The translations under genes were made by a program, and so were the position numbers. This document shows positions 1 through 11,692 of a stretch of 64,000 nucleotides of DNA, in pieces (positions within the stretch are counted from its first letter, which is position 1; each line of letters opens with the position of its first letter). Below the pieces are notes generated by a model. It had not been told where the DNA came from. It saw only the letters and a program-made list of their open reading frames with translations, and did not search any database. The stretch is taken from the NCBI RefSeq assembly GCF_029784165.1, contig NC_073696.1, forward strand, positions 246,259,971-246,323,970. Reading direction: 5' to 3'. This DNA comes from Wyeomyia smithii (Eukaryota; Arthropoda; Insecta; Diptera; Culicidae).

Positions 1-724
1 TCATTGATTCGATGAATTTTGCTACTTTCACTAAATTGAACAGCCTAAAACGACTTAAACGAGTTTATAAATATGGAAAGCAATTTGGGGGCCATTCACA
101 TTCTACGTGAACAGTTTATAATGGTGAATGTCCAAGATTCAAACAAAATTTTAGAATATGTATGAATAATTATCCACTGAGAGGGGAGGTGGTCTAAAAT
201 CATCAAAAACTAGTTCACGAGGAATATGACTTATGAAATTGTCAAAAATTTGCATGTTACTTCACGTCTTGAGTTTTTGTTAAGAAGAAATATGTAATAC
301 GCTGTGGAGAATATTGGGACTCAACATTGCCTTCGAGGAAAAACTTGCAAAAATAACAATAAAATGTATTGTTATAATATTTGTTCATCTTAAGAACTAA
401 TCTGGGAACAAAATAAAAAAACTTTACATATTGCAACTTGTTGTTTTGAATCTGCTTGAACCGATTGTTTGTATGCAACAAAAATCGCCAAGAATATTCT
501 TTATTTTCAAATAATATTTTAGCATGAAAAACACTCTTTAAAAAGCAGGAAATGCATTAATAGTAGCAATGCAGACATATAGCCACACAATCAGTGAAGA
601 TAACGACAAATCACAAGCACTACGAGCGCTTTTATACCACATTTTCAAAAAAGAGGTGCAGTGATCAAAGTCACCCCGGTGATCGAAGTCACCCCAGTTT
701 ACGGTACAATTGTTGAGGCTTTAA
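1..724. other. AT-rich non-coding stretch, no gene seen
   Basis: No convincing reading frame, RNA gene or transposon end was found here. One small structure is visible: a 17-18 bp direct duplication at 661-677 and 678-695 (GTGATCAAAGTCACCCC-like units differing by an A/G change). Confidence 0.5.
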
Positions 725-726
725 TA

Positions 727-1812
727 CAGTGAAACCTCCAGGAGTCGATATCGAAGGGACCATCGACTCAAGGAAATATCGACTCATAGAATAAATTTTT
801 AAAGACGTCAATTATTCATACAATAGATTGTATGGAGTGGTGTACACTATTTTTGTTATTGTAAACTCAAGATATTAATCAATTTTATTAGCAACAGGTG
901 TCTAGAATCAATTCATGTTGCTTCGCGAATCGATCCGGACCGATTGTTCCCGATAAAGCTGCCAATTTGTTTGATATTGATAAAGATTTTATTTCATGAT
1001 ATTGGTTGATCATTTAAAGTCACAATTCTAGGAAAATAATTCAAAAATGGCAATAATATGTCAAATATAATGTATTAAATAATAATATATTTTATTGAAA
1101 TACTGTAGTTCTGGAGAAAAAATTCACCTGCAGTTCTGGAGAAAAAATTCACCCTGTAAAAGTAACTTTTCCTTTGATAGCAAGAGTTAAAAATAATTAT
1201 AGGAAATGAGGACATTTTATATGTCCATTGGTTTTTACACTACAAATCTAGCATCTCTTGATATCGTGTGTCAAAATTCTTCAGATTTCTAAAATGAGTT
1301 GTGAGCATCTAATGATATATCTTTATTTGAGAGACTTTCAGCTGGTTCGCCTCTGCTTTTGTGATTTTTTGTCTGGATCAAAAATTCAGCTAGTTACTAA
1401 GAAGCAAGATGTTTTGCTAACTGTCAAGCTTCCGGTATTATTGCTCTAGAGTTTGTTGTTTCGTCTAGTTTGCTAACAAAATTCAATAAAAATCCGGTCT
1501 AGCCTATCATATTTGGACAACAGTCAGCACATTATTCCTTCATTTCTTAGTTTTCTTCATCCTCAGCGCGAATTGAGATGTCATTTACTCTTTCACGTCA
1601 GAAGAACTTGGAATTGGAAAACAAACTTGGACTCATAGAAACCAAACAACTAGCAAAGTTACCACGCGGGACCATCGAGTGAAAGTGGCATCGAGTAATA
1701 GAAATATCGACTACTGGGATTGAGTTTGTATGGGAAATCGAAGGGACTGAAAATATCATCGAGTATAGGAAAATATCGACTCATAGAACATCGACTCATG
1801 GAGGTTTGACTG
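727..1812. mobile_element. Non-autonomous pogo/Tigger-like TIR element
   Basis: The ends form terminal inverted repeats. The left end reads CAGTGAAACCTCCAGGAGTC and the right end, reverse-complemented, reads CAGTCAAACCTCCATGAGTC. Both are flanked by TA (725-726 and 1813-1814), the target duplication of the Tc1/mariner/pogo superfamily. Subterminal ATCGACTCA/TGAGTCGAT words recur several times at both ends (about 740-790 and 1670-1800). The interior (about 1.0 kb) has no transposase frame; the longest open stretch is about 60 codons. The terminal motif resembles insect pogo/Tigger elements from memory; the subfamily is not certain. Confidence 0.75.
1107..1156. repeat. 25-bp tandem duplication inside the pogo-like element
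   Basis: Two adjacent copies of a 25-bp unit (AGTTCTGGAGAAAAAATTCA followed by CCTGC or CCCTG). A recent slippage-type duplication. Confidence 0.85.
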
Positions 1813-1814
1813 TA

Positions 1815-4800
1815 TAAGTTTGTTCGAATTCTAATTCTAATTACTATATTTATTTGAACTTCGGAGGGTGATTTTCGGTTTTCTGTCAATTTGAGCAACT
1901 AAACAATTTTTCGCTCCAACTATGCGACGTTTTGATGGTTTATTTTAACGTTTTCAAGAATTCTAAAAAGTTATTTGGGTACCATATTTTGTTTTCTGTA
2001 TGTGAAATTGCATGCTTTGTTTCACTTAAAGCAAAGCCTTGGTGCTACATTCCGATTCGGAACTCGACCTTCTGTTTCATTTACACAGACTTAGCAGCCA
2101 ACTGTAGAGTGTACAGGACAATTGCGGGGCTAGCGCTACGATCCTATTGACACTAACAGCCGAGCCGTGACTCGGACCTACGACGACTGGCATCGTACCT
2201 CGAGACCAGCTGGGAGGGTTGTTTCACTTACAGAGGCTATATCGTTTGCTGTCAAATGTGCTAATTATGTATCGTCATAAAATAAACGCACTTCTACATT
2301 TACTAGGGGCACCAAAACTCACAGAAATGGTTAGAAAGCTATAATCTTTCAATTTTTTCCTTCCTTGTTTTGCTCTATTTTTTGTTTAATTTTAAAAAGT
2401 TTGTCGTTACTAGATCAATATATTTTATTCTTAAATATACATGTGTCTGCTTTATCTCCAATTTTCAAATATTGCTTCATCTCGTCGGTAATTAGACATT
2501 CAAATTTTTTAGAATGAAGGCAATGCGGTGCTAAAAAAGATAAAAAAAAAATAAAAAGGTGTGAAAATAAATACTAGTTATTCTAAATGGAAGCCTTGAG
2601 GAACATCTGAATTGATTGGAATGGGAACTGATTTATTTTCAATAAATTTTATAATTTGTTGCTTGTTTGTTAAGTATGATGCGGGCTACTTCAAGAGTAC
2701 AAACTTAAGTGGATTTTTTCGCAGTTCAAAAAGTAGCATCGGTATGAACTTTTGAGCTTGGGTATCCTTTAAAAAAATTAAGTTGTTTGTCTGTTATTCG
2801 GTGTTTTAAAGGAATAATTGTTTGTTGAAAAGTTAGGAATGCAGCGTTAACTACGTATGTCTGATTCATACCCAGATGCGAAAATTTCTGATTTTAGAGA
2901 CGTAGAAAAGACAAAATAAAGGTGATATTGATTAGATTCTATATAACTGCTGGAGGGTCTTAGTAGCTGTTCACAGATGTTAATAATGTTTTAATTAAAA
3001 TTGAAGAAGAATTTATAGCGATAGTAATTAAAATTTTGTGCGGTTGTGATTCTTTCGAAAATGTTTTATAGATTTTATGAAGAATGCAAACTTTTGCACT
3101 GCTATCGTGTTTCTTGTTAGGGTTTTTCGATTGATTTCCGTTAATATTTTATTTGTCTGTTGAACCAGCCTGGATGTTCAATGCTTCCATGGAGCCCTTT
3201 TTTCTTTAATAGAATTTCTCTTTGCGAGATGATGTTGGATAAAATTTCGAAGAATACACCAACAGATGATTCGACACTTTGTTGGTCCCTGAACATGTGT
3301 TGCCATTTGGGTTGAGTTTAATTTGTTTTTTTTGTTTTGATATTTTTAAATTTCACAAGTTTATAGCACTTCATTTGGTCATTGATAAAAATCAGATGCA
3401 ATGCTGTGAAAATTGATTTAGTACTCTAATCCCCACTTTCACAGTGCCATCCAATGATAATATTATTGATAACGCTGAAATGCATGGTAATCTGCAAGTC
3501 CTCTCCAACATTGTGCTCCATTTGGTCAATTAATTTTTCAATTTCCAGCGATTGTTAGCACAAGAGTGAATTTACATTTATCACCACCCAACCCCCGCTA
3601 CAGCACTCGATCGCATCATCACCATTATCATCAACATCATAACTATATGCTATATGCGATGCGGTAAACCAACAGTCACAGTCCAAGCCAACGGAATCTC
3701 ATTCGAATGATGAGTAAATTGCACCCTTCATAAGGACTGCTTGCTTGCTTCCCAGTGCGATAAGTCCGCACATTGATGCATATATTTAAATCCCCAAGTA
3801 TTCGCAGAGACTTAATTGCTTAACGTTCCGGTCGACTGGCTTGCCAGTGACACGATCTTTAATAAATGCACGTAAACGATGATGACACATTCAATTACGT
3901 CTTCAATCGACACTGACAAACCGTTCGAGAGAAAGAAATTGTGTGTGTATACAATTGAATATTTGTATTGTGTGTGCGCTGGATGCTTGTTAATTGATTA
4001 TTGATTACAGCAAGTCCGGCCCCCAAAGGCTATTGATTTATTCAGGCTTTACCGGATGCTATGACAGTGATCAAGTGCAAGTCAAATAATGTTGGCAAAT
4101 GCACTCTGGACTTTGCAAATCAAGCGAATAATTCAAACTGTCACAATGCAACCAAGAGGGGCTAAACTAATACAATTCAGCCGTGAGCCACGGAAGAAGC
4201 GCACAGAGCGCAAGCCACAATAAAGGGATCCGATGTGGAAGTGACAAAGGATATGCATGTCCTCGCGATACTCGCCTGCGGACAATGGGAATAAAATTAC
4301 AATCAACGCTTTTGCTGCTTACAGAGAGGGATAAGTGCTAATGGAATTTCTTTCGAATAGAAACTAATAATCTAATTGAAAAATCCAATTTTCTGAAAAA
4401 GATGTGCTTACAGTTAGGACCCATCGGGTGGCACCACCGAAGCTCGTCCTGATGCCGACTCTGCACGCAGGTACTCTCTTGCTAATGGCATAATTTATGC
4501 ACGGTCCGAATCAGTTTAGCGTGAGCGATGTCTTCAAATCGTTAGTTGAACATGTGCGATTGTTTGATGTTTAATATTTCAACATAAGTTAAAAACACAT
4601 GCGTGCATGAAACGGACTAGGATTGACTAGATTTGCGATGAACGATTTACAATCAACCGGGTGTTTGTGTGAGTACGTATTCAGTTCCAGTGTCAGTGGC
4701 AAACGCAATAATTTATACGGCTAGTTAGCAAAAAGGAAATTTCGAATGAATGAAAGCCTTGCGTGTGGTTTCCGATGGACGTTTGTCGGGAGTTATTATA

Positions 4801-5946
4801 ATGATAAGTTAATTAATTATCCTAAAAGTGAATTGGATTGCCACAGCGTATCGTGTGCAAAATATTGTTCTAGCTTTCTATACCTAAGCCTAATTGAAAA
4901 TTTGACGATGCGCTTGGCTTTTGTACAATTGTTTTCTGTTCGTGTTAATGGAAGATTTTTGCCAATTTGTGATTCAGCCAAATATAGTTCTGTAATGTAT
5001 TTTCAGCAACTCTCATGAATAAGGAAATTGGAATCTATTTCGTAATTGCCGTTTATCAAGTTTCAAATGCCAAAAATATATAAGTCGTAAATTTCCCTCA
5101 GTCTGCAATTTTGATTCACAGAAATATGTTACACAAAACACGCAGAAAGAATCGTCGTTTTCCGCGAACCTTCATTCGAATTAATTAAAAAAGTCGCTTA
5201 ATTATAGTAGAAAAACAAATCTCCATCATCATTGAAAGAATATAAAAAAGAAAAAATAACTTAGAAAGTAGAAAGTGTACCACAGACGACTACATTTTAT
5301 TTTTTAAAAGTCTTTGAATAAATTCATGATTACTGATCAATAAGTCAGGTAAGTTAGGAATCATAAGCCTACAATTATTCAAATGAATATCATTTTTGAA
5401 CTTTCATTTACAACAAGAGATTACGAGTTTTGTCAAAAACCTTAAAAAACAATATTTTAGTTATTTTCAGAAGTAAAAAGCGTGTTAGGAAAATGGTAAA
5501 TTTATGTTTTCTAACATAATTTTAAATTTGCAGACCAATTGCCGTTATTTTTAGTTTAAATTATGATTAGTTTTGGCCTTTGGTTTGGTCTAAAAGGAAT
5601 TATTGGCAGTATTTGTTATTCTGAAATTAATTTGTGATCATTTTCTCTCTGAACTTTTTCATTGATTTTCAATTTTCTTTTCGACACTGATTATGTGTTG
5701 CAATTCCGTCAAAAAGTTTTTTTTTTTAAATTTTGCATTATATAAATTATATAAAAGCTGTTTCTACCAATTATAAATGTTTTATTTCCCCTTCTGGTTT
5801 TAAAAATATTTTTTCATTGCTAATGCTAATCTTAATTTGAAAAAATTGTCATATATTTTTTGACCTTTTTTCGGCTTCATTTGGTTTTCTAGCTTTCACT
5901 TGAGTAGTATGCAATTCTAAGTTATTTTTCTGTGGGGTTTTCTAAG
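1815..5946. other. Single-copy-looking non-coding DNA
   Basis: No reading frame here is longer than about 90 codons and none resembles a known protein. Base composition is AT-rich with homopolymer runs. The stretch at about 3,580-4,300 is less repetitive and more GC-rich than its surroundings and might be conserved regulatory DNA, but nothing in the sequence alone proves it. Confidence 0.45.
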
Positions 5947-5948
5947 TA

Positions 5949-6237
5949 CATAAAGTCATAGTTTACGCGGGGGATACATAGCGTATAGAAAACAGCGTAA
6001 ATTTTGAGCTGAACATCGAAGAAACATATAAAAAGTTTTGGTCAAATCAGTGAATATTCAGTAATTGGATTAAGTAAACTCATTAGACGCTCTAAATAAA
6101 CGATTCGAAAAAAGCATTAAAAACAAGCCGCGTAACAAACGACTTTATTGAGAAATCCGCGTAAAAAACGTGTACATTCCGAAATCCTTGTAAAAAAACC
6201 GCATGAATTCCGTAAACGTGTAAAAAAGACCTTAGTG
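5949..6237. mobile_element. Degraded CGCGTAAA-type MITE (copy 1)
   Basis: A shorter, more diverged relative of the element at 7760-8073. It has the left-end motif GTTTACGCGGGGGATAC, internal CCGCGTAAAAAA / AATTCCG repeats, and the right end GACCTTAGTG. TA dinucleotides flank both ends (5947-5948, 6238-6239). It has no coding capacity. The left terminal repeat has drifted (CATAAAGTC against CACTAAAGTC in the other copy). Confidence 0.7.
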
Positions 6238-6374
6238 TACTCTCTGAAAACGTAGGTTCAATGGTTTGCTCTTTTATATTGGAAACTACTTTTTATTCGC
6301 CTTCAGGGGCAATTCTAGTCTGATTGCCTACTAACCATTCCATCTTTTTGGGCCTTTTCTGGTTCAATCATTTA

Positions 6375-7015
6375 TTAGGTGCGCAAATAAGTTCCCGCTA
6401 TTTACTAATAGATGGCGCCAGCAGTAATTGCTGGTCGATTTTGAAATACCTAAAACGTGATGAACCAAGCTCGACACGTTAGTGATTTTATTGTAGCGTC
6501 ATATACTTTTAGTCGTGGAAAAATACTTGATTTTATGCCAAATATTCGTCATTCGTGGGGAGTATTATCCTACTTATTTCACTGAAAAATTAATAGCGAA
6601 AAGACGGCTGAAGTGCATCAAGAGTAAAAAAGTTTATGGAAATGCAGCTCTATGTGAAACATCGTGTCGTTATGGGTTCCGTCGCTTTGAAGGAGGTGAT
6701 TAAGGCCAAATCGTCTAAGCCGCTGTATTGGAAGAAGGGTTCTACGAGAACCCATGCCAAACGCAGGAACAGCTTGCTTTGGTACTACCTGCCGAGCATT
6801 TCCCAGCTTGCATGGTTTAGGAATAATTCAAAAACAAAGAACTTGGGTTCCTTATGATTGAATCCAGCGGGCGTTGCGCGAGGGTTGTTTTTTCACCTGT
6901 GATCAACTGCTCCAGCGGCAAAATAGGAAGGGTTTTCTTCATCGCAACGTGTTGGGTTGGGTGATGAAAAATGGATTCATTACAGCAATTCAAAGAAAAA
7001 GAAAGTCATGAGGAC
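6375..7015 (+). pseudogene. 5' part of a mariner transposon with decayed transposase
   Basis: The left terminal repeat TTAGGTGCGCAAATAAGTTC begins next to a TA (6373-6374). Conceptual translation in shifting frames gives pieces of a mariner-family transposase: MPNIRHSWGVL near 6536, VYGNAALCETSCRYGFRRFEGGD near 6630-6703 (helix-turn-helix domain), GIIQKQRTWVPY near 6820-6856, CDQLLQRQ near 6900, and GDEKWIHY near 6960, which contains the first catalytic aspartate. At least three frameshifts or stops interrupt it. The catalytic domain after the first D and the right terminal repeat are missing. Established knowledge: mariner transposases have an N-terminal HTH domain and a DD34D catalytic triad. 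This copy cannot make a functional protein. Confidence 0.8.
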
Positions 7016-7327
7016 TGCTAGGTCATGGAAACCTTTCTAGGTCTCACTGTCTGGCAGTGATATAATGAAAAAAAAAAAAAGACAGTTGCAATTATCTTTC
7101 ATTTCTGCAACTATCTTAGTTTCGGGATCTTGAAGGTGTTAACTCTACCGACCTTCCATTAGGTAAGTCCCGCCTCAAAATAATATAAGAATCTTAGAGA
7201 TTTTGTTTTATATATTCAGACTTTCAATTCATTTGATATATTTATATTAAAAAAATGACTTTAGGAGTGCCAAATAGTAAAATGAATAAATCTTATCATA
7301 TATAGGTACCAAAATATAACCTATGTA
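7016..7327. other. Short AT-rich interval
   Basis: Contains a poly(A) run at about 7067-7080 but nothing identifiable as a gene or element end. Confidence 0.4.
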
Positions 7328-8561
7328 CACTACCCGTCATAAGTTTGGAGTCGCTTTACTGATTATTGCAACATCCAGTTTGAATATTTCAACACCCCGA
7401 AAAGTTTAGCATCACTTGATATGGACAGATTAATGCTACTATATCTCTTGATTCTGGAAACCTAGAGAGTTGTGGTCTTCAGCAAAGTTGCTCAGGAGGT
7501 CGAGGGCTTGTGATTAGAGGAGAGTATATTTCGGAATTTAGCCACAGCGCAGCGCTACTGTGCATGAAGTTTTGAGTGTTTTGAACGCTATTTAGCTCAA
7601 TAATCCCACCATTTAGAGAGTTGCGATTTTCAGCAAAGTTACTCAAGAGGTCAAGGGCTTGTAAATGGCGGCGTGTGTGGTTTTGATTTGTGTTGACACT
7701 GAATTGTAATAACAAAATAGCCTTAATGGAATAGTTCGGAACACATATGCGTTGTTATACACTAAAGTCGCTTTTTACGCGGGGGATACGTGCCGCGTAA
7801 AAAAACCGCGTGAATTCCGGAACCCGCGTAAAAAAATCGCGTTAATTCCGGAATCCCCGTAAAAAAAACCGCGTAAATTCCGGAATCCGCGTAAAAAAAT
7901 CGCGTAAATTCCGGAATCCGCATAAAAAAACCGTCGTTAATTTTGCATTCCGAGTGAAAAGATACCGAAATCCGGACAAAAAAAAAAACCGCGTAAATTC
8001 CGGAATCCGCTTAAAAAAACCGCGTAAATTCCGGAATCCGCGTAGAAAAACCGCGTAAAAAGCGACCTTAGTGTACTGTATTTCGACGTGCTTTACCACA
8101 ACTGGTGGCACTAGCCGAAGACCGCAACTTTCTGAATAGTAATATTCGCGCGATAAGTTGAAGTTTGAATACGAAGAACCACATGTATCCCAGCGCCGCT
8201 AAGTGAGGTAATTCAGTACTAAAATGTCTACCACGTAGAAGCCTTTGGCATCGTGAACAAGTTTGCTGAACACCGCAACTTTCTAGCAGGTCTAAATCGT
8301 GAGATTAGTAAAGTTCAAAATACGACAAATTGTGTGCCCACTAGCGCCACATAGCGGTAAAATTTCACACTGAATTGGTCACCATACAGTAGCCTTCGAC
8401 CTTCTGAAGAAGTTTACTGAAAACCGCAACTTTCTAGGTTGTCAAAAACACAAGATATCCGCCTATTCCAGGTGATGCTAAAATTTTCGGCAGGCGTTGC
8501 AATTTTCAAACTGGGTGTTGCAATAGTCAGAAAAGCGATTCCAAACTTATGACGGGTAGTG
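7328..8561. mobile_element. Non-autonomous Tc1-type TIR element, 1.23 kb
   Basis: The termini are inverted repeats of at least 60 bp. The left end starts CACTACCCGTCATAAGTTTG; the right end, reverse-complemented, gives the same start and continues with GAATCGCTTTTCTGA against GAGTCGCTTTACTGA on the left. TA flanks both sides (7326-7327, 8562-8563). Inside are diverged modules carrying TTGCGATTTTCAGCAAAG or its complement CTGAAAACCGCAACTTTC, in direct orientation at 7462-7512 and 7613-7663 and inverted at about 8116, 8270 and 8410, so much of the element can fold back. No transposase frame is present. A younger MITE (7760-8073) sits inside it. Confidence 0.85.
7760..8073. mobile_element. CGCGTAAA-type MITE with internal minisatellite (copy 2), nested
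   Basis: Terminal repeats: left CACTAAAGTCGCTTTTTACG, right (reverse complement) CACTAAGGTCGCTTTTTACG, flanked by TA at 7758-7759 and 8074-8075. Between them is a minisatellite of ~31-33 bp units built from CCGCGTAAATTCCGGAATCC plus an A-run; about nine partial units occur at 7790-8060. The apparent reading frame across it (repeated RIPEFTRFF-type peptides on the minus strand) is only the translated minisatellite. It is inserted in the Tc1-type element, so it is the younger of the two. Confidence 0.85.
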
Positions 8562-8563
8562 TA

Positions 8564-9878
8564 CGTACCAAAATATTAACAAAAATTTGAAGACAAATTG
8601 CTAAACTAGTAATAAATAATATGTCAATCGATCGCCTCCGCAATTGCAACACTAAGAAAATAAACTAAATTTATTAAATATAAATTGAAAAATATAAGCA
8701 AAAACGAAACAAAAGACATGTGTTTTCAATGCATTTGCTCCATTTACGGTGGAAACAGCAGCACTGTCTGTCCACTCGGACATGCACACAAGCTTTTATG
8801 CAAGCCCTCATGTGGGAAGCAAATGACGCCCCTTTTGATTGTCACTTTCTATGTATGAAGAACAATTTCGGAAGTAACAAAAAGATTACTTTTAAACTAC
8901 CTTCCGCATGTGCACTACACTTATCTTTAGCTGCATCGTTTCAGTGTTCACTTATACTATCACATGTGATTCCGTAGTCCCAATTACATCACTAGACAGT
9001 GATGTAACACTAAACAGTGTTGCTGAATCTCAATTTCAATTAATGAACATGTCATACAAAAATAAAAGTTAGAGAAAAGCCATAAAAGGAATGTGCTAGT
9101 TTTGGCTAAATTTAAGTTATTTTAAGTGTCACGAAGTTTTTTTGGGAATGAACTTTTGCGGTGGCCCCCAAAGCCCGGGAGCTATGGCCCTCCTCTAGAA
9201 CCGGCTATGCTTATTCTAAAATTCGAAGTTGTTTTACAGTCGTTATTCTTCCATGCGTTTTGAGTTAAATTTTCTGCTTACCGATGACTTTGTTAACAAG
9301 CTAGACTTTTATTTAATCAAGGTTTTTCTGATCTTTACAAATGTGTTTCGGTAAATCTGTGTTTAATTGGAATTTCTTGCAAAAACTTGCCTAAAATTAC
9401 CCAAAAACTTTCGTAAATAAATTGGGATAGCTATCGTGGAAGTCGTTTCAAGTTCACAGAGTACAAATTCATCCCTTCCTCCTTGTCCATGCTTATGTGA
9501 TAGGTTATCATATATGCAAAACTCTCATATATAAATCTACATAGTAGACGATTTGAAGGTTTCAAGTTTCGCAATACAAGCAATTTTGGAGTTTACAACA
9601 AATTGTCGAAATACATCAGATACTATAGCTTCTATAGTCCGGATTTAATGATGATCGATTCAGTGGTTTGAAAATCATTTTTTCACACATCATACTGGAA
9701 AACCTTTTATTGGAATTTGAACAGCTTTCGTGGAAGACGATTTCAAGTTTAGAGAGTACAAACTAACCCCCCTCCCCTCATATTGCCCATGCTTATGATA
9801 TAGAGCAAAGTGTTATCCCTCTCACTCGGACACCCCTATGTACAAGTGTACAAATTATGTACAGTAGTTTTTGAATCT
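8564..9878. other. Non-coding interval with one diverged direct repeat
   Basis: No gene seen. Two related ~80-bp stretches, about 9,425-9,505 and 9,715-9,800 (shared words CGTGGAAG, TTTCAAGTT, GAGTACAAA, CCATGCTTATG), lie roughly 295 bp apart, suggesting an old tandem duplication. Confidence 0.45.
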
Positions 9879-9879
9879 T

Positions 9880-10490
9880 CAGGGAACAAATTGACAGACA
9901 ATCGCTTTTACAGATATAGGTAGAAGATTTTTCTTTTGTTTTATCAGAGGACAACAGATCGAAGGGGTTTCATTTTCTAGTGGAAGTGGTCGTGGTCTTT
10001 TTAAGCATGTCTGCATAAGAACACTTCGAACGCACCTTAATGACCGCTTTGATTTACCCTTGCGCAGCATGTACACCGCGCAATCGGAGCGTTCATGATG
10101 ATTTACCCCGCAGCATTTACACTGCTGGTATCTTCAGTATCGCTTTCTTCCCACTTGCAGCTGTTTCACAAGTTGGTGCAATTCATTACACGAGGCACAT
10201 ACAGGAGCACAGGTAGACGTACCCGGTATATCGAGACGTGCTTTGACAATGCAGACCCGGCGAACGTGACAAGAAACGACTCTGGCGGAGGGTACACGTT
10301 TTATCACCGACGAGCGGCACAGACCGGAATTGCTTACAATCAAGTATTTTTACCTCAGGATGCCTGGTGTTCTTAAAACAGCCAACAGCATCCCTCAGGA
10401 GGCACTCGACGAACAGACTCGGATCGGTCACAAGACCGTCGATCTCCACGTCTCGTGCGGGTATGTATACGCAATAATTCCATGTAAAGA
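9880..10490 (-). pseudogene. Gag-like ORF1 fragment of a non-LTR retrotransposon
   Basis: On the minus strand, in broken frames, the translation resembles the nucleic-acid-binding ORF1 protein of Jockey/CR1-group retrotransposons. Visible pieces are RHPEVKILDCKQFRSVPL near 10,395-10,340, then VSIYRVRLPVLLYVPRVMNC near 10,245-10,185, a stop, and a zinc knuckle CKCCGVNHHERSDC near 10,118-10,077. The last fits C-x2-C-x4-H-x4-C exactly. In intact ORF1 proteins the LP-x-Y-V-x-R-V region leads directly into such knuckles. Stops and shifts separate the pieces, and no endonuclease or reverse transcriptase follows, so this is a remnant. It runs opposite to the retrotransposon at 11.2-14.8 kb and is not part of it. 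Confidence 0.6.
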
Positions 10491-10499
10491 ACTCGGAAC

Positions 10500-11165
10500 A
10501 AACTATAGAGCAAGATCGCGCGAAATGACCTATGGTCGAATATCGACCATTTTTGATTTGAATGAAACTTTGCACGCGTATTTGGCTTAGCAAACTGAGC
10601 ATTTTTCACAGATGGAGAGATTTTTTACACCCATGAGCTACATTCTAAAAGGGCGTATGCCTTTTGGCATAGGTCTTATTCGAAGCATTGTAGCCCAGAG
10701 ACCGTTGGTTGTATAGAGAAACTCTCTGAAAATGAGTTGTAGGGAATTTAAAATGCACCCTTAAAAAAATCTACACTGTACAAAAAAATTTTTTTGACCA
10801 AAACAAATTAAAAATAAACATTAAATTTCAATTTAAAAACAAGAGTTGATTTTTTTTTAAGAAACTTGACGTTAATACGCAACTTTAAAAAAAAAGTCCA
10901 GGATGGAGAAATGAAAAATATTTTTTTTATGGTAGATTAATTTTTTTATAAAAATTCTAGTTCAAACATTTTTCAAAATATTTGTGTTCTGATGATTTTA
11001 AAAGATGCAGAGAGTCATTTTGAATCAAAAAGCGCTTGGTAGTAAACATTCTAAAGGCATCGGTTTTTGAGTTATTTTAAATTTAAGCTCGTAAAAAAAA
11101 TTGATATTTCGAAAATACACGTTTTTCTTAATTTCTCCATGGTTTCCAGCAAAAACCATACGCAA
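10500..11165 (+). repeat. Dispersed ~0.7-kb repeat family A, copy 1
   Basis: Matches 19,700-20,445 and 30,580-31,290 in inverted orientation. Shared landmarks: TTTGCTAAGCCAAATACG, CATTGTAGCCCAGA, GACTCTCTGCATCTTTTAAA, GAATGTTTACTACCAAGAGC and AGAAAAACGTGTATTTT (or their complements). No reading frame, terminal inverted repeats or tRNA-like promoter was identified, so the class is unknown. The right edge coincides with the 5' end of the retrotransposon at about 11,170. Confidence 0.8.
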
Positions 11166-11281
11166 AAAAATACGACGTCAAAATATGAAACAAAATTCTT
11201 TCAACCATTTAAGCAGTCGAATCAATAACCGTACACCTCTGTCCGAGAGAGCGAGGCTTGCAAAAACTTCGCATAACATGA

Positions 11282-11692
11282 ATGACAACGTCGAATAACC
11301 CAATCAGTAACAGGCAGTCTGACAGAGAACTGCTTGCGGCAGCAAAAGTGTCGTTTTCTGGTGGTGCCTCTACCGACAACCTCATTTCATCTACGGGAAC
11401 CCGTTTCATAGCTTTTCGTCAAGAGGAAACAATAAATCCATATAGGTCATCAACAATCACGTCATGCACAACTCCAATCACAACACTTGCCGGCGCTACT
11501 TCTGTATCAACCCTCAACCATTTCGATAGAACCATTATTGCCCCAGAAATTGCGTCATCGACCTCCGCTGCAAAAGTAAACAACACACCAAGTTCCCCGG
11601 TAAATACGTGTCATGTTTCATCACACCGAACAGCCGTAGGCGAATGTTGCTCATGCCGTCAGCTACAAGGGCCTAATTTTCTTATGTATTGA
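11282..11692 (+). CDS. Possible ORF1/5' leader frame of the retrotransposon
   Basis: An open frame of 136 codons immediately upstream of the endonuclease/RT frame and overlapping its first codons in another frame (+2). The translation is rich in Ser, Thr, Asn and Ala and ends with a small cysteine cluster (CCSCRQLQ). No zinc knuckle, RRM or coiled coil can be seen, so it is not a recognisable gag-type ORF1. Its position and spacing fit a short first frame of the element. It may equally be chance open sequence in the 5' leader. Confidence 0.35.
   Translation: MTTSNNPISNRQSDRELLAAAKVSFSGGASTDNLISSTGTRFIAFRQEETINPYRSSTITSCTTPITTLAGATSVSTLNHFDRTIIAPEIASSTSAAKVNNTPSSPVNTCHVSSHRTAVGECCSCRQLQGPNFLMY

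Noticed and set aside
7842..8111. Minus-strand frame with repeated IPEFTRFF peptides
   Set aside because: Translation of the CCGCGTAAATTCCGGAATCC minisatellite inside a MITE; the repeat continues in other frames.
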